A stretch of DNA of 64,000 nt. It comes from Arcuatula senhousia. Taxonomy: Eukaryota > Mollusca > Bivalvia > Mytilida > Mytilidae. The stretch covers positions 33,013,275 to 33,077,274 of the forward strand of contig OZ020308.1 of the NCBI GenBank assembly GCA_963971305.1. The letters run 5' to 3'. Positions 11,401 to 23,400 of the stretch are shown here, one piece after another (the stretch's first letter is position 1; every line of letters begins with the position of its first letter). The position numbers and the translations under genes were made by a program. The notes under the pieces are model-generated. The model saw nothing but the letters and a program-made list of their open reading frames with translations, was not told the DNA's origin and made no database searches.

Positions 11401-14400
11401 TACATTATTTTCTTCAAATTTCAACAAAAATTTCGATGGGCGAGGGGTGGCGCCACATAGAAAATCACAAAATTGTGACTGAACAACAAGTCGTTTTGGC
11501 CAAAAAGTGAAAAATCACTGATTTAGGCTGTTTTTGAAGGGTTAAGGTACTTGAAAATTCATTTATACACCACAATCAAATCTTTTCTCTTTTAACACAG
11601 ACATCCAGCTACGGTATACATACACAAATTTTGGTGTAAAACAAACCAATTTTGATATTTGAGTATTAACAGGGCCAAATATGGGGGTTTGTGGCTCTAG
11701 TCCTTTGGTACACAGCTTCAGCATGATGCGTTATACCGTGCCTCCCCTTTCCAGGTCAGTCTATCATTTACTTCCTGTTTTTCGAGCCGACTTAGACTTT
11801 TCAGGGTAAAAAATTTGAAAAGTGAAATTTTTCGTAACAGATTTCTCGGCTTCTACTGGATGGATTGGTTTCAAATTTGGTACACAGCTTCAGCATGATT
11901 AGTTATACCGTGCCTCCCTTTTCCAGGTCAGTCCATCATCTACTTCCTGTTTTCCGAGCTGACTTAGACTTTTTATGGATCAAAAATAGACAATTTTTCG
12001 TAACAGATTTTTCGGCTTCTAGAGAAGGGATTGATTTCAAATTTGGTATACAGCCTTAGCATGATGAGTTGTAACGTGCCTCCCCTTTCCAGGTCAGTCA
12101 GTCATCTACTTCCTGTTTTCTGAATGGCCGAGTGGGGGTATGCTTAGCACAACTTAGTGCAACCCCTTTTTTTTTTTTCAGCTAGTACTGATCACAGCTG
12201 CTTGATATTTGGTATACAGCATCAGCAAGGGGTCCTATCACATGGGATCCAATTTCGGGTCTGTCCCAAACATACTTTCTTTTAAACAATATCCAGCTGT
12301 TTTGACTGACAATTTTTTCTATTTTAGATTAGTTTCCTATGTGCCTAAAACTAGAACTATACATATAGATACTACAAAAGTGACGTATCACCCTGCCGGA
12401 GATATCAAATTATATAGTGATAATAATAGTTCAAATGGGATTAAAAGGAATTCTGCTGTCACAAGAAATGTAAGTTTGTACACACTACACATACATATAT
12501 GTGTATTTACACACTTCTGAGTTTTCAAGATTTTTGTTGCTTTTGGTGTTGTTGTTATTGCAGTTTAAGGTAAAAGATTTTAGTAGGCCAGATTTTGGAA
12601 TAAAAAATGTACCATATGTGTTTTTGGATAAACTTGTTGCATTTTTTAAAATTTTAATATCCTTTTTCCACATTATTGATTTTTTAAAAGAAATTTTAAA
12701 CACCAATAATGCAAGATAAACTTTTAGTTCAATATGGATTTTTAATATTCTTGATTTTCAGAATCCAAAAAAATGTTGCAAGATAAATTTGTACATGCTA
12801 AAAATGAAACCAACATTAGAAACTTCATATTTCAAATGAGATGTGCCTCTCACATGTAAAAGACTATAAAGCATTGGAGGATTAGATTAGACATTACAAA
12901 TTTGTTTTAGAGAAATCTGACACATCATTACTTGTATTGATCATACAAATTACATAATAGTTACGTCTCGCTTTCTTGTGTTACGTTTACACTTGGAATC
13001 CAATTGCTATTTTGCACTGCTCGAGGCAGTGTCAACGTTTCATGAATTTGATTTGCAAGATAAACATTTATTTGGGAATTACATGTATTATTTAAAGAAT
13101 CACAAGATAGGGCTGACAAATAAATCTTCTTGACCTTATTTTTGAGGATCCATTTATTTTCTTATTTTAAAAGTTATGTTTTACTACTAAATATGGTTAC
13201 AAAATGCCAACTCAATTAAACAAAATTCAAATCATAAATGATGTGTTTAGAATCTCAGAAAATGAACTTTTATTAAAAAAAGGCTATAAAGAACACCATT
13301 AAAAAAAACAATTGCTTTAAATGTCATTTCTTTTTTAAATGATTTGTGCAGTTACTATTTATTTTAATACTTTTATATATTGATGTTGTTATAATAATTA
13401 TTTTGAATTTTCTTTTAGAAGCAGGCAGTGTTAAACCAGAAAGCATCTTTTTTGCATGTTATACCACTTGATGTACATGTATCAGGGGTTTACAAGCACT
13501 CATTCAGATCAGGCCACACCCGGCCCGCACGCCCCTCTAAAATTTAAAAAAAAAAATTATTCTTGTCTGCGAAGCAGAGTGATACATAGGTGTTATTTTA
13601 CCGGCGGCAGTGTTGACTTTTATGGTAAGGTTTGATGAGCACCTCCATATCTCAACAACTAAAAGTCCTAGGTTGATGAAACTTGGTATGCATATGCCCC
13701 AGTAGTAGCTTAGCACAGTTGCATCCCCATCTTTTGACTTTGACTTTGATTTTCCAGTTGAGTGGCTTTGACAATTTTCATTACATATACATGATATAAC
13801 AGCAATGTTTAATTTTTATGATCACCTCAATATCTCGAGAACTATAAGTCCTAGGTTGATGAAGCTTGGAATGCATATGACTCAGTATTAGCTTAGCACA
13901 TCTGATTCCTCATTTTGGAACATTGATTTTTATTTAAGTGAAAGAAGCAAAGAGGCACCAATGGGGCATTCCAGTGTCAAAAGTCGAAAAGGGCAATGAC
14001 AAAGCCGGTTAACATGAACATGGAAACACAAAATCAACCGAAACAGAAATCAACAACGGGAACTCAAGTCGTAACAAGAGTGAACTCAGGTGCTCTGGAA
14101 GAATATGTTGTTCCTGCCTGCTATAGCACATCTGTTGCGCTGCTAATTTCTTCGATAGTTTCGAGGAATAAAAAGATATTGCAATGGTGCTGGCAGGGGG
14201 GACATACTTTAGCGTTAACACTTGTTCGTGTGCCCTGCTTATTTGAATCCCTGATACATGAATAATAGGTTGAAAGGTCATTTAGAAATCATGCAGTAAT
14301 TTTATATTTCCTACACATCATGTATACATGCATAGTCATACATTTACATCAAGGGCTCTTGCAATTTGTTTTTTTAGATTATTTAATTTATATTTATTTT

Positions 14401-17400
14401 TGGCCAGGAATAATTTCTTAAAAAACAGATAATCAAATTTGTTCATATTTCAGCCTAATCTTTCAAAATTGTCTGTCCTAGTGACAATCTTTAAATGTTG
14501 CCAAGTAAGTGAGTGGGGCATATATGTACAATGTTTTTATATGAACAATATTTTCTCAAAATTTTGATAAAGTCCTTTTTGCATTCAATCATGTTAGCAT
14601 GTTTTTCATTATTCATAAATCTGATAGCTCATGTAGTCTGGTTTAGAAAGAGCTACCATACTGATTATTCAAGTTAAAACGACCCAAGATTGGTTTTGTG
14701 TTTTATTATTATTGTGAACATTATGTTTGTTAATATGTTTTCTCTATTTATAAATTCTAAATTTCGAATGAACTCATACTTAATCAAAACATGAAACTTT
14801 TAAAAGTACTTTCATCTCTAAAACTTCAAAGAGATGCAGGTTGTGTTTACTTAGGAACTATAAACCAGAAACAAATATAGTATTAAAACATTTATTATGC
14901 ATTTGTTACCCTAACAGGAATTGTATCATAGGCCAAACAAAAAAAGTATGTCTGTTTAGGTCTCTACCTACCCATTTTATTGAGATTTTCTTGGAAAATA
15001 TTGCTTAAAGTTCCTATTTTGATAGTCTGTCCCACAGGGGTCTATATAAAATGATTAAAAAAAAAATTTTACTTACCTACCCTAATTTTCAATTAATGAA
15101 TCCCTAAACAGACATATTCTAGGCCTTATGTATGAATAAAAAATGTTAATTCCCGATGCATTCATTATAAGCCCTTGGTTAATATACATGTATCAATCCT
15201 TTAAGTGCTGATGAATGTATTGATAACTAGGGCTGATAAAGACTGTGTTGGCTTGTTACAATTGTATGCAAATATTTTAGCTATTTTCCTATTGCATGAA
15301 ACAAAGAAAAAGTTGTGGAAATAGCTAGCTCAAACTTAAAACTGCTTGTAAATTGTCTGATGATATTTGCTGTGTGCATAATTCTTATCTTAATTTGGAT
15401 GAATTTAAAGAATTAACGCTGGGATATTCAGCTCTTTTTTTAAGTACATGTACATTTTCGATGTGATTATTGTCCAAATACTCCTATGCATAGGCCAGCT
15501 TTCTACAAATTATTCTTATACAACATGCACTAGGAAAGTGGCTATACACATGTGTGTTACCCAAATCTTTCTGACTCACCTTTCACAGCAACTTTTCTGA
15601 GTGAGGGTGAAATTCTAAAACCGTATTCGTCATATAAAACTTGTTGCATTGTTATCTTTTGATCATGAAAATTTTCACCATGCCTTTTGGCAATTGTAGG
15701 CTAGCTAACCAGGGGGAAATGAGGCAATAATATTCAGAAATCTATTATGCTAACACGAAAAAGTTATTAATTTTTATATTTTATCTTCATGTATTTTATA
15801 TGCATATGTTTTGCAATAGAGCATGTTTACCATAGATTTTAAGCATTGATCAAAATCTTATTAAAATCCATGTAGCTGTTAAAAAACAATTTGATATCAT
15901 AAACCAAATCATGGACAATACATCTGAAAGTATAATAGAGAGTAGATATAGTGAGAAAAAGGGTACAAATAGAAGGGTTGAGGAGGTAACTAACAACTGT
16001 TGTTAACTATTGCCGAACCAGTGCAGAGTTTGTGAAATTAAATAGAGTGAAACCTGTCTAAACTGAAACCTAAATTGAACTAGTTTTCAGACTCGACTTA
16101 AAGTTGCTAAATATATAAGTAACCTGAATAAACCAACTGCCTGCTTATACATGAACTAATGCCACAGTACTAAAACTGACCTCCATTTATTTAAAAATGA
16201 CTGAAATGTACCTACTTAAAAGTGACCTTGCAATTTAAGGAGGTGGGGGAGTAATTACCCTGCATGAACTCCTATACTGCAGTGTTCTCCCCAGAAATTT
16301 CTAATAGCAACCTGGTATTTTCAGTTTTCCCAGTAGCATCTTTTGCTTTGAAATTATAGCATCACATACATTAGAGAGGATTTTAGATAGCATCACATTT
16401 GAACCAGATAGCATCACATTGCCAGGATGCTAAAAGGACCTGGGGAGAACGTTGTACTGAACTTATTATTCAGTCATTAAAGGGTTCAGTTTAAACAAGT
16501 TTAAATGTATTCATTGTCACTTAGGAATCTCTGCAGTTCATCTTACAATATTTATTAAAAACGAAAGAACATGGAATATGTGCCAGAAAGACACGGTCCA
16601 CATATTGAAATGATTTGTTTAGTGGACTGTGGTCAAAATGTGTCCATTTTATGTTGGTTAGGATCAACAGGTTGCTTAGCCCAGTTTCATAAAAAGTCTC
16701 AGATTTGAGTATTTCCTTATCTTGAAATCTCTTAAGGAATTCCTCTATTGAGATTGTCATTTATATGAGGAAATTCTCAAATAGAGATGTCTTACGAAAC
16801 CCCGTCGTGATGATTTTCACAAACTCTGCTGTTGTCAACTATATTGGACAATCTGTTGTAAACTATTGCTGCTTGTAGGCTCTTAGATTATACACATATG
16901 TACTCATTGTTGTGAATGTATTTAGTTAGTCTACATGTTTGGTTTAGTTTTAGTATTAACTATTGCACCTTTACTCACTACAGCTTTTAGTTAAATCTAC
17001 TTTTTGGGGGGGGTGTTGAGTGCAAAGGTAAAAATGATCATTTGAATGTGTTAGGGACCAAGAAAAGAAGTGGGGTGGTGGAAGTCGTTGGTGATAAGTT
17101 CTTTTCATATTTATAGACATTCTGATTTAAGGCGATCTGTTTCTTGCTTTTTTGGCGTGTAACCAGGGAATGTCTGTTTAACTGTTAAGGCTTGTAACAA
17201 GCAAATGATAAGGTACATGTACCTCCAAACAACCTGAAGAATCAATATTATCTGTTTTTTGTACAGAATTGGTCAGCAGAATAGTTAGGTTTGTAATTAT
17301 TGTGCACTTCAAATGAATGTTCTTGTTTTTGTCACTGTTTAAGTGGAACATACATGTACATGTATATTTACCTATATCCACATAGGGCAAACATCTGTCA

Positions 17401-20400
17401 AAACTATATTTCTTTCTTCAACAAGTCTAGCCACTAACTTTCATAATGTGGCATCTTTTACAAACAACAATCAATTCTAATCTCATTGGCATACTTTCTT
17501 ATCTCTTTATATATATGTGCAAATAGGGCATCAAGTTCCTTTTCATGGTCCAATATATACTTATCAAATTAGGACACATTTCTATATTGGTTTCTAGTAT
17601 TACAGAGAGATGTTCACTTTATACAATGATATAAGAACGTCTAGTAATCACTTATCTCCTATTAAGGAAGTGTTATTAGTGAATTAAGTCTGCTTGAATG
17701 GTCACTTCGACAAGAACGATTCTATGTCTATAATTTGTCTACCAGGAACTGTTGTGCAAGGTTTAATAACATGATCGTGTTGCGTAGTTGATGAGGGTTC
17801 TAATTTAGTACAAGAAAAGGAGCAAATTGTGTCTCTAGTTTATAGATTTACTGCTTTAGAATGCTTTCTATTAGTAAACGATAGCTATTAAGTGGTTTAC
17901 ATTGAGTCTGTCTGTTTGTTAGCTGGTCAGTAGGTCTCACTTAACTGTTGTGCAAGGTTTAATGACAGGATTATGTTGCGTAGTTGATGAGGGTTCTAAT
18001 TTAGTACAAAAAAGGAGCAAATTTTGTCCCTAGTTTATAGATTATATTGATCAGACTAGGATTTCTTTTAAGTTATTTACATTGAAAAAAGAACTTGCTT
18101 TGTTTGTCTAATTATGGGAATTAGCAATATTTGTTTTGTTTTGCCGAATGACAAATATGATTGTACATGTAATTCTATCTTACTTATGACTGACTGTCTG
18201 TTGCCTGGTCAGTATGCTCACTTTGGTTAAATTCCAAGACTTTTTGAAGTTCTAGGTAATAAGTATTAAGTCTTATTTAAAAGTCCTCAATCTTGTATAT
18301 ACATATGCAGGGCCAAGACCTTTGTAATTAGAACTTTATATGTACTGAATCAAAAATTGAAGGTTCCTTGGACTAGTGCTAATTTGAATCCCTGGGTTAT
18401 GGTTCGTAATTAGGGATTATGTACTATTTTGTTTTATATATTCTCTTTGTGTAAGTGGTCAGTAGGTCTAACTTTGTTTAAGTTCTTCTGTTAGATCCAT
18501 ACCTTTAGTGATAAAGTTCTTACAAGGAAAGTCCTCTTCTGTATCATCAAAATAATTTCTACTTCATATTAGGCATTAAATATACCAGTATATGATTTCC
18601 TTTTTAAGTTGGAAAATACTTTATATGGCTTCTTTCATTGTCTGATTTCTTTATTGAGATAGTAAAAGGACAGAACTATATTGGACAATCTGTTGTAAAC
18701 TATTGCTGCTTGTAGGCTCTTAGATTATACACATATGTACTCATTGTTGTGAATGTATTTAGTTAGTCTACATGTTTGGTTTAGTTTTAGTATTAACTAT
18801 TGCACCTTTACTCACTACAGCTTTTAGTTAAATCTACTTTTTGGGGGGGTGTTGAGTGCAAAGGTAAAAATGATCATTTGAATGTGTTAGGGACCAAGAA
18901 AAGAAGTGGGGTGGTGGAAGTCGTTGGTGATAAGTTCTTTTCATATTTATAGACATTCTGATTTAAGGCGATCTGTTTCTTGCTTTTTTGGCGTGTAACC
19001 AGGGAATGTCTGTTTAACTGTTAAGGCTTGTAACAAGCAAATGATAAGGTACATGTACCTCCAAACAACCTGAAGAATCAATATTATCTGTTTTTTGTAC
19101 AGAATTGGTCAGCAGAATAGTTAGGTTTGTAATTATTGTGCACTTCAAATGAATGTTCTTGTTTTTGTCACTGTTTAAGTGGAACATACATGTACATGTA
19201 TATTTACCTATATCCACATAGGGCAAACATCTGTCAAAACTATATTTCTTTCTTCAACAAGTCTAGCCACTAACTTTCATAATGTGGCATCTTTTACAAA
19301 CAACAATCAATTCTAATCTCATTGGCATACTTTCTTATCTCTTTATATATATGTGCAAATAGGGCATCAAGTTCCTTTTCATGGTCCAATATATACTTAT
19401 CAAATTAGGACACATTTCTATATTGGTTTCTAGTATTACAGAGAGATGTTCACTTTATACAATGATATAAGAACGTCTAGTAATCACTTATCTCCTATTA
19501 AGGAAGTGTTATTAGTGAATTAAGTCTGCTTGAATGGTCACTTCGACAAGAACGATTCTATGTCTATAATTTGTCTACCAGGAACTGTTGTGCAAGGTTT
19601 AATAACATGATCGTGTTGCGTAGTTGATGAGGGTTCTAATTTAGTACAAGAAAAGGAGCAAATTGTGTCTCTAGTTTATAGATTTACTGCTTTAGAATGC
19701 TTTCTATTAGTAAACGATAGCTATTAAGTGGTTTACATTGAGTCTGTCTGTTTGTTAGCTGGTCAGTAGGTCTCACTTAACTGTTGTGCAAGGTTTAATG
19801 ACAGGATTATGTTGCGTAGTTGATGAGGGTTCTAATTTAGTACAAAAAAGGAGCAAATTTTGTCCCTAGTTTATAGATTATATTGATCAGACTAGGATTT
19901 CTTTTAAGTTATTTACATTGAAAAAAGAACTTGCTTTGTTTGTCTAATTATGGGAATTAGCAATATTTGTTTTGTTTTGCCGAATGACAAATATGATTGT
20001 ACATGTAATTCTATCTTACTTATGACTGACTGTCTGTTGCCTGGTCAGTATGCTCACTTTGGTTAAATTCCAAGACTTTTTGAAGTTCTAGGTAATAAGT
20101 ATTAAGTCTTATTTAAAAGTCCTCAATCTTGTATATACATATGCAGGGCCAAGACCTTTGTAATTAGAACTTTATATGTACTGAATCAAAAATTGAAGGT
20201 TCCTTGGACTAGTGCTAATTTGAATCCCTGGGTTATGGTTCGTAATTAGGGATTATGTACTATTTTGTTTTATATATTCTCTTTCTTCAAAACCTGTAAA
20301 CATGGTAAAAGGACAGAATTTTGAATTTTTCCAAACCTGAAAAAAGAGAATTTATAAACTAAAAATTTTCAATCTTGTTGCTTTACTATTGAAATACTTC

Positions 20401-23400
20401 AATTTTGTGAAACCAAATTACTGTGTAGACTGAATTACGCTGACAAATTAAAGAGGATTCTTTTTTCTGGCTTCATTCTATTTTTGTTGACCAGTTACAT
20501 GAGAAAACTGTAAAGTTTATTGAACAGAACCCAATTTAGAAATAGCAGCTATTTTTAGTTCAAATTTACTATTCTGATGCTTTACTTCTGCCCATCCTTC
20601 AATTAGCAGCTTTGAATAAACTGTCATGACTGTATATATATTTAGCTTGCTTTGTTTATATATTGCGTAGCAGCTAAATACCTTCTCAATCTTTAGCAAT
20701 ATTCTCTGCTTAAAATGCTTTAATTATTTCCTTGTATATGCTTTATAAATTGTGAACCAATTGTATTGTTGACTACAATATAAGTTTCACAGATTTAGCT
20801 ATAAACAACACTTTCTATAAGACAATTAGCAAATCATTCAATCAAGATACATCATGTTCATCATATGTTATACAATGTTTTGCATAAAAAAAGTTAAAAA
20901 GGCAATTTTGAGTAAATATTATACCTTTAAAGTTTCATCTAAATCCATTTATGTTCTGTTTTGTACAAAAACTTTATATTTTAAACGTTGCACAATTCTT
21001 AATAAATATGCCCTTGCTAAATACATGTAAATGCAAAAAAAAGTTAAAAAGACAATTTTGAGTCTAATTGTTAAACCTTAAAAAGTTTCATCTAAATCAA
21101 TTTTTGTTCTGTTTTGTACAAAAACATGGATATATTAAACCTTGCACAATCATTTTGTCCTTGCTGAATACATGTAAAAGTTTTATAAGCTATTTTTGCC
21201 ATTAGGGAAAGTAAATTTGTAGTTTATTTTAACCATTAGAGAAAGTTAATTTAATTTTGTAGACTGTTTTCAATTTCTCTTTAATCCCAAGATCCAATAT
21301 TTATACTGTAGATAGAAGTACAATGCTCCGATTGCAAAACTAATGAAGAAAATAGAAATGATGAATGATTTTCTGGAAGAAAACATGTTAGTTCAAGTGC
21401 ATTGTCGAAGAATAGAATCCAATTTTCTGAAATTTCTTCCCAAACAAAGCAGAAAATTACTTTTGAAGCCATAGGAAAAACTGGATATTATGCAACGGAT
21501 TATTACACAAGGCATTCTCTATTTGACACCAATTGATTGGATATATTTTTTTTTCATTTCCATTGTTTATCAGATTCAGGAGAATTTGTAGTTAGATGAA
21601 GTCAAATTTAAAGTGTTTTGGGCAAAAATGAAATGTTTTTATTTAAGGACGCTTTATCCATCATTCTGGAAGACAAACCTAATAAACACAATATTGAGTA
21701 ATTGTCAAAGTAAAAAAATATTAATTCCATTCCAATTTACAATTGTGAATACAGGAAGAAAAAATCTCAAGCCCCCATAAATTCAAACATAAAAAAATTA
21801 ATGTATAAGCAATTCAAGAATGGACCCATGTAGTGTAAACATGGAAATTTTTGCAGGGTGTTATTTTTGCGATTTTTGTCAACCTGCAAAAATAAGTGAA
21901 ATTAAATCACCGCAAAAATTATCCACTATAGGGTATCCTACAAGATGAAGTTGTTTATTAGAGGTGACTTCCGCCCTCCATTTTGTTAAAAACTTTCTTT
22001 ATTGATAATTTATTGAATTAATCAGTTGATATGGCAAAAGATATGCCTAAAAAAGCAACCTATGAATTAATGTTTTGAAAGCATTCTGGGAAGGGTACCT
22101 TGCAGAAGCATTAGTAAAAGGCATCATGCCTCTACTAAATGGTCACTATGGTCATCTGATTAGCTTAATAGCCATATTGATTATGTGTCTGGACATTTTC
22201 ACAATAGTTTCGTCTTTCATTAATTAACGTCCAACAAAGAGTTGAAGTGTTTTGTTCGATTGTTCAGTACGGTCATTAGTGGTAGCAGTTGATGTCATTT
22301 CCTGTGTTAATCCCTTTGCTCTTGACCAGAATTGAATCTTTTATAGGTGTGTGGCACACATGCATGATCCTTTTACAAGATACTTTGAGCACTTTTTTAT
22401 TGGCATGCCTGATCCTTTTAGAAGATCAGGAGAAATTCTATGATGGTAGTTTTCGTTTGCTAATCTTAATTGAGATTCTCATTTCTGTCTCTGAGTTGTC
22501 CTTGTATTCTTTATATTAGTCAAGACACAAACTTGACTCTTAATTGTCATGCGTGTAAAAGCCATCAGAAAAGGCTCCTCATATGGCATTGGGTGATTTT
22601 AATGGCCCTTAATTGTCATGTGTGTAAAAGCCATCAAAAAAGACTCCTCATATGGCATTGGGTGATTTTAATGGCCCTTAATTGTTTGGTTTTACAACTG
22701 ATAAAACTGAATTTTCACATAAAAGTGACAAAAATTAGTTGTTTAATGGAATAAAAAATTTCTTAACACTAAACATTTTTAAAAATTCTTTATTAACAAC
22801 AAGTACAAGTAAACTTCTCAAATTTATTCTTGTCTTGTATTCAGGCCAAATGTGTCTTGTATTCATATACGATATTGAGATGTGGAATAAGTGTACGCGA
22901 CACAACAAACATAAACATAAACAAACAGCAATTCAAAAAATCACAACAGAAAACAGCAAGCAGTCTTCAACATGACCCTAGGTCACTGCTTACCGTCTTG
23001 CATTGGCCCAAGACTTATGATACAATACAAAAGTATCAAAACCAATCCCTAAATCATCAACGAAAGACTCAATTCTTGACATAAAACAGTTAACATAGAA
23101 TGACAAGGACAAACAAAGGCTTTGGCAAAGTTTCAGGCACCATGCCACTGTTACATAACCAGTCAATTGCTCATGTTTATTCCTAAGCTGTAAGAATTAT
23201 TGCCTAAAATAGACAACTTTTTCTGCTGTTGTACATCATACAGTACAAATCAACTTATTGAATGATCAGTTTACGAAAATGAAGTCTGACAAAGCTTTTT
23301 CGTAGAAGAAAGCCAAATGAAATGAGTAGTCAATTCCCATGCAACTATGATATGTGGCCAGATCGCCTTTTCAGAAGTATTTTATCCCTACTTTACGGCT

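Larger units (their letters stand above)
10600..12140 (+). mobile_element. Non-autonomous TIR element with tandem core, twice invaded
   Basis: Perfect 12-bp inverted ends: TACCCCCACTCG at 10600-10611 and CGAGTGGGGGTA at 12129-12140. Next to the left end is a run of GTCC GTCC GTCT GTCC type (10646-10670). The interior is about four units of roughly 170 bp, each with GCTTCTACTGGATGGATTGG, AATTTGGTACACAGCTTCAG, CCAGGTCAGTCCATCATCTA and CTTCCTGTTTTCCGAGC. One unit is split by a retrotransposon tail, another by a MITE. No transposase frame. This architecture fits the pearl-type tandem-core elements known from bivalves. Confidence 0.8.

Noticed and set aside
13419..13550. Possible extra exon after TTTTCTTTTAG at about 13418
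   Set aside because: Frame stays open for about 40 codons but no suitable donor was seen, the peptide resembles nothing in the family, and it runs into a GC-rich repeat stub.
13996..14281. 89- and 90-residue overlapping frames
   Set aside because: The DNA reads as a decayed bivalve interspersed repeat.
17178..19226. Identical 70-residue minus frames at 17178-17390 and 19014-19226
   Set aside because: They occur twice only because the DNA is duplicated; no coding evidence.
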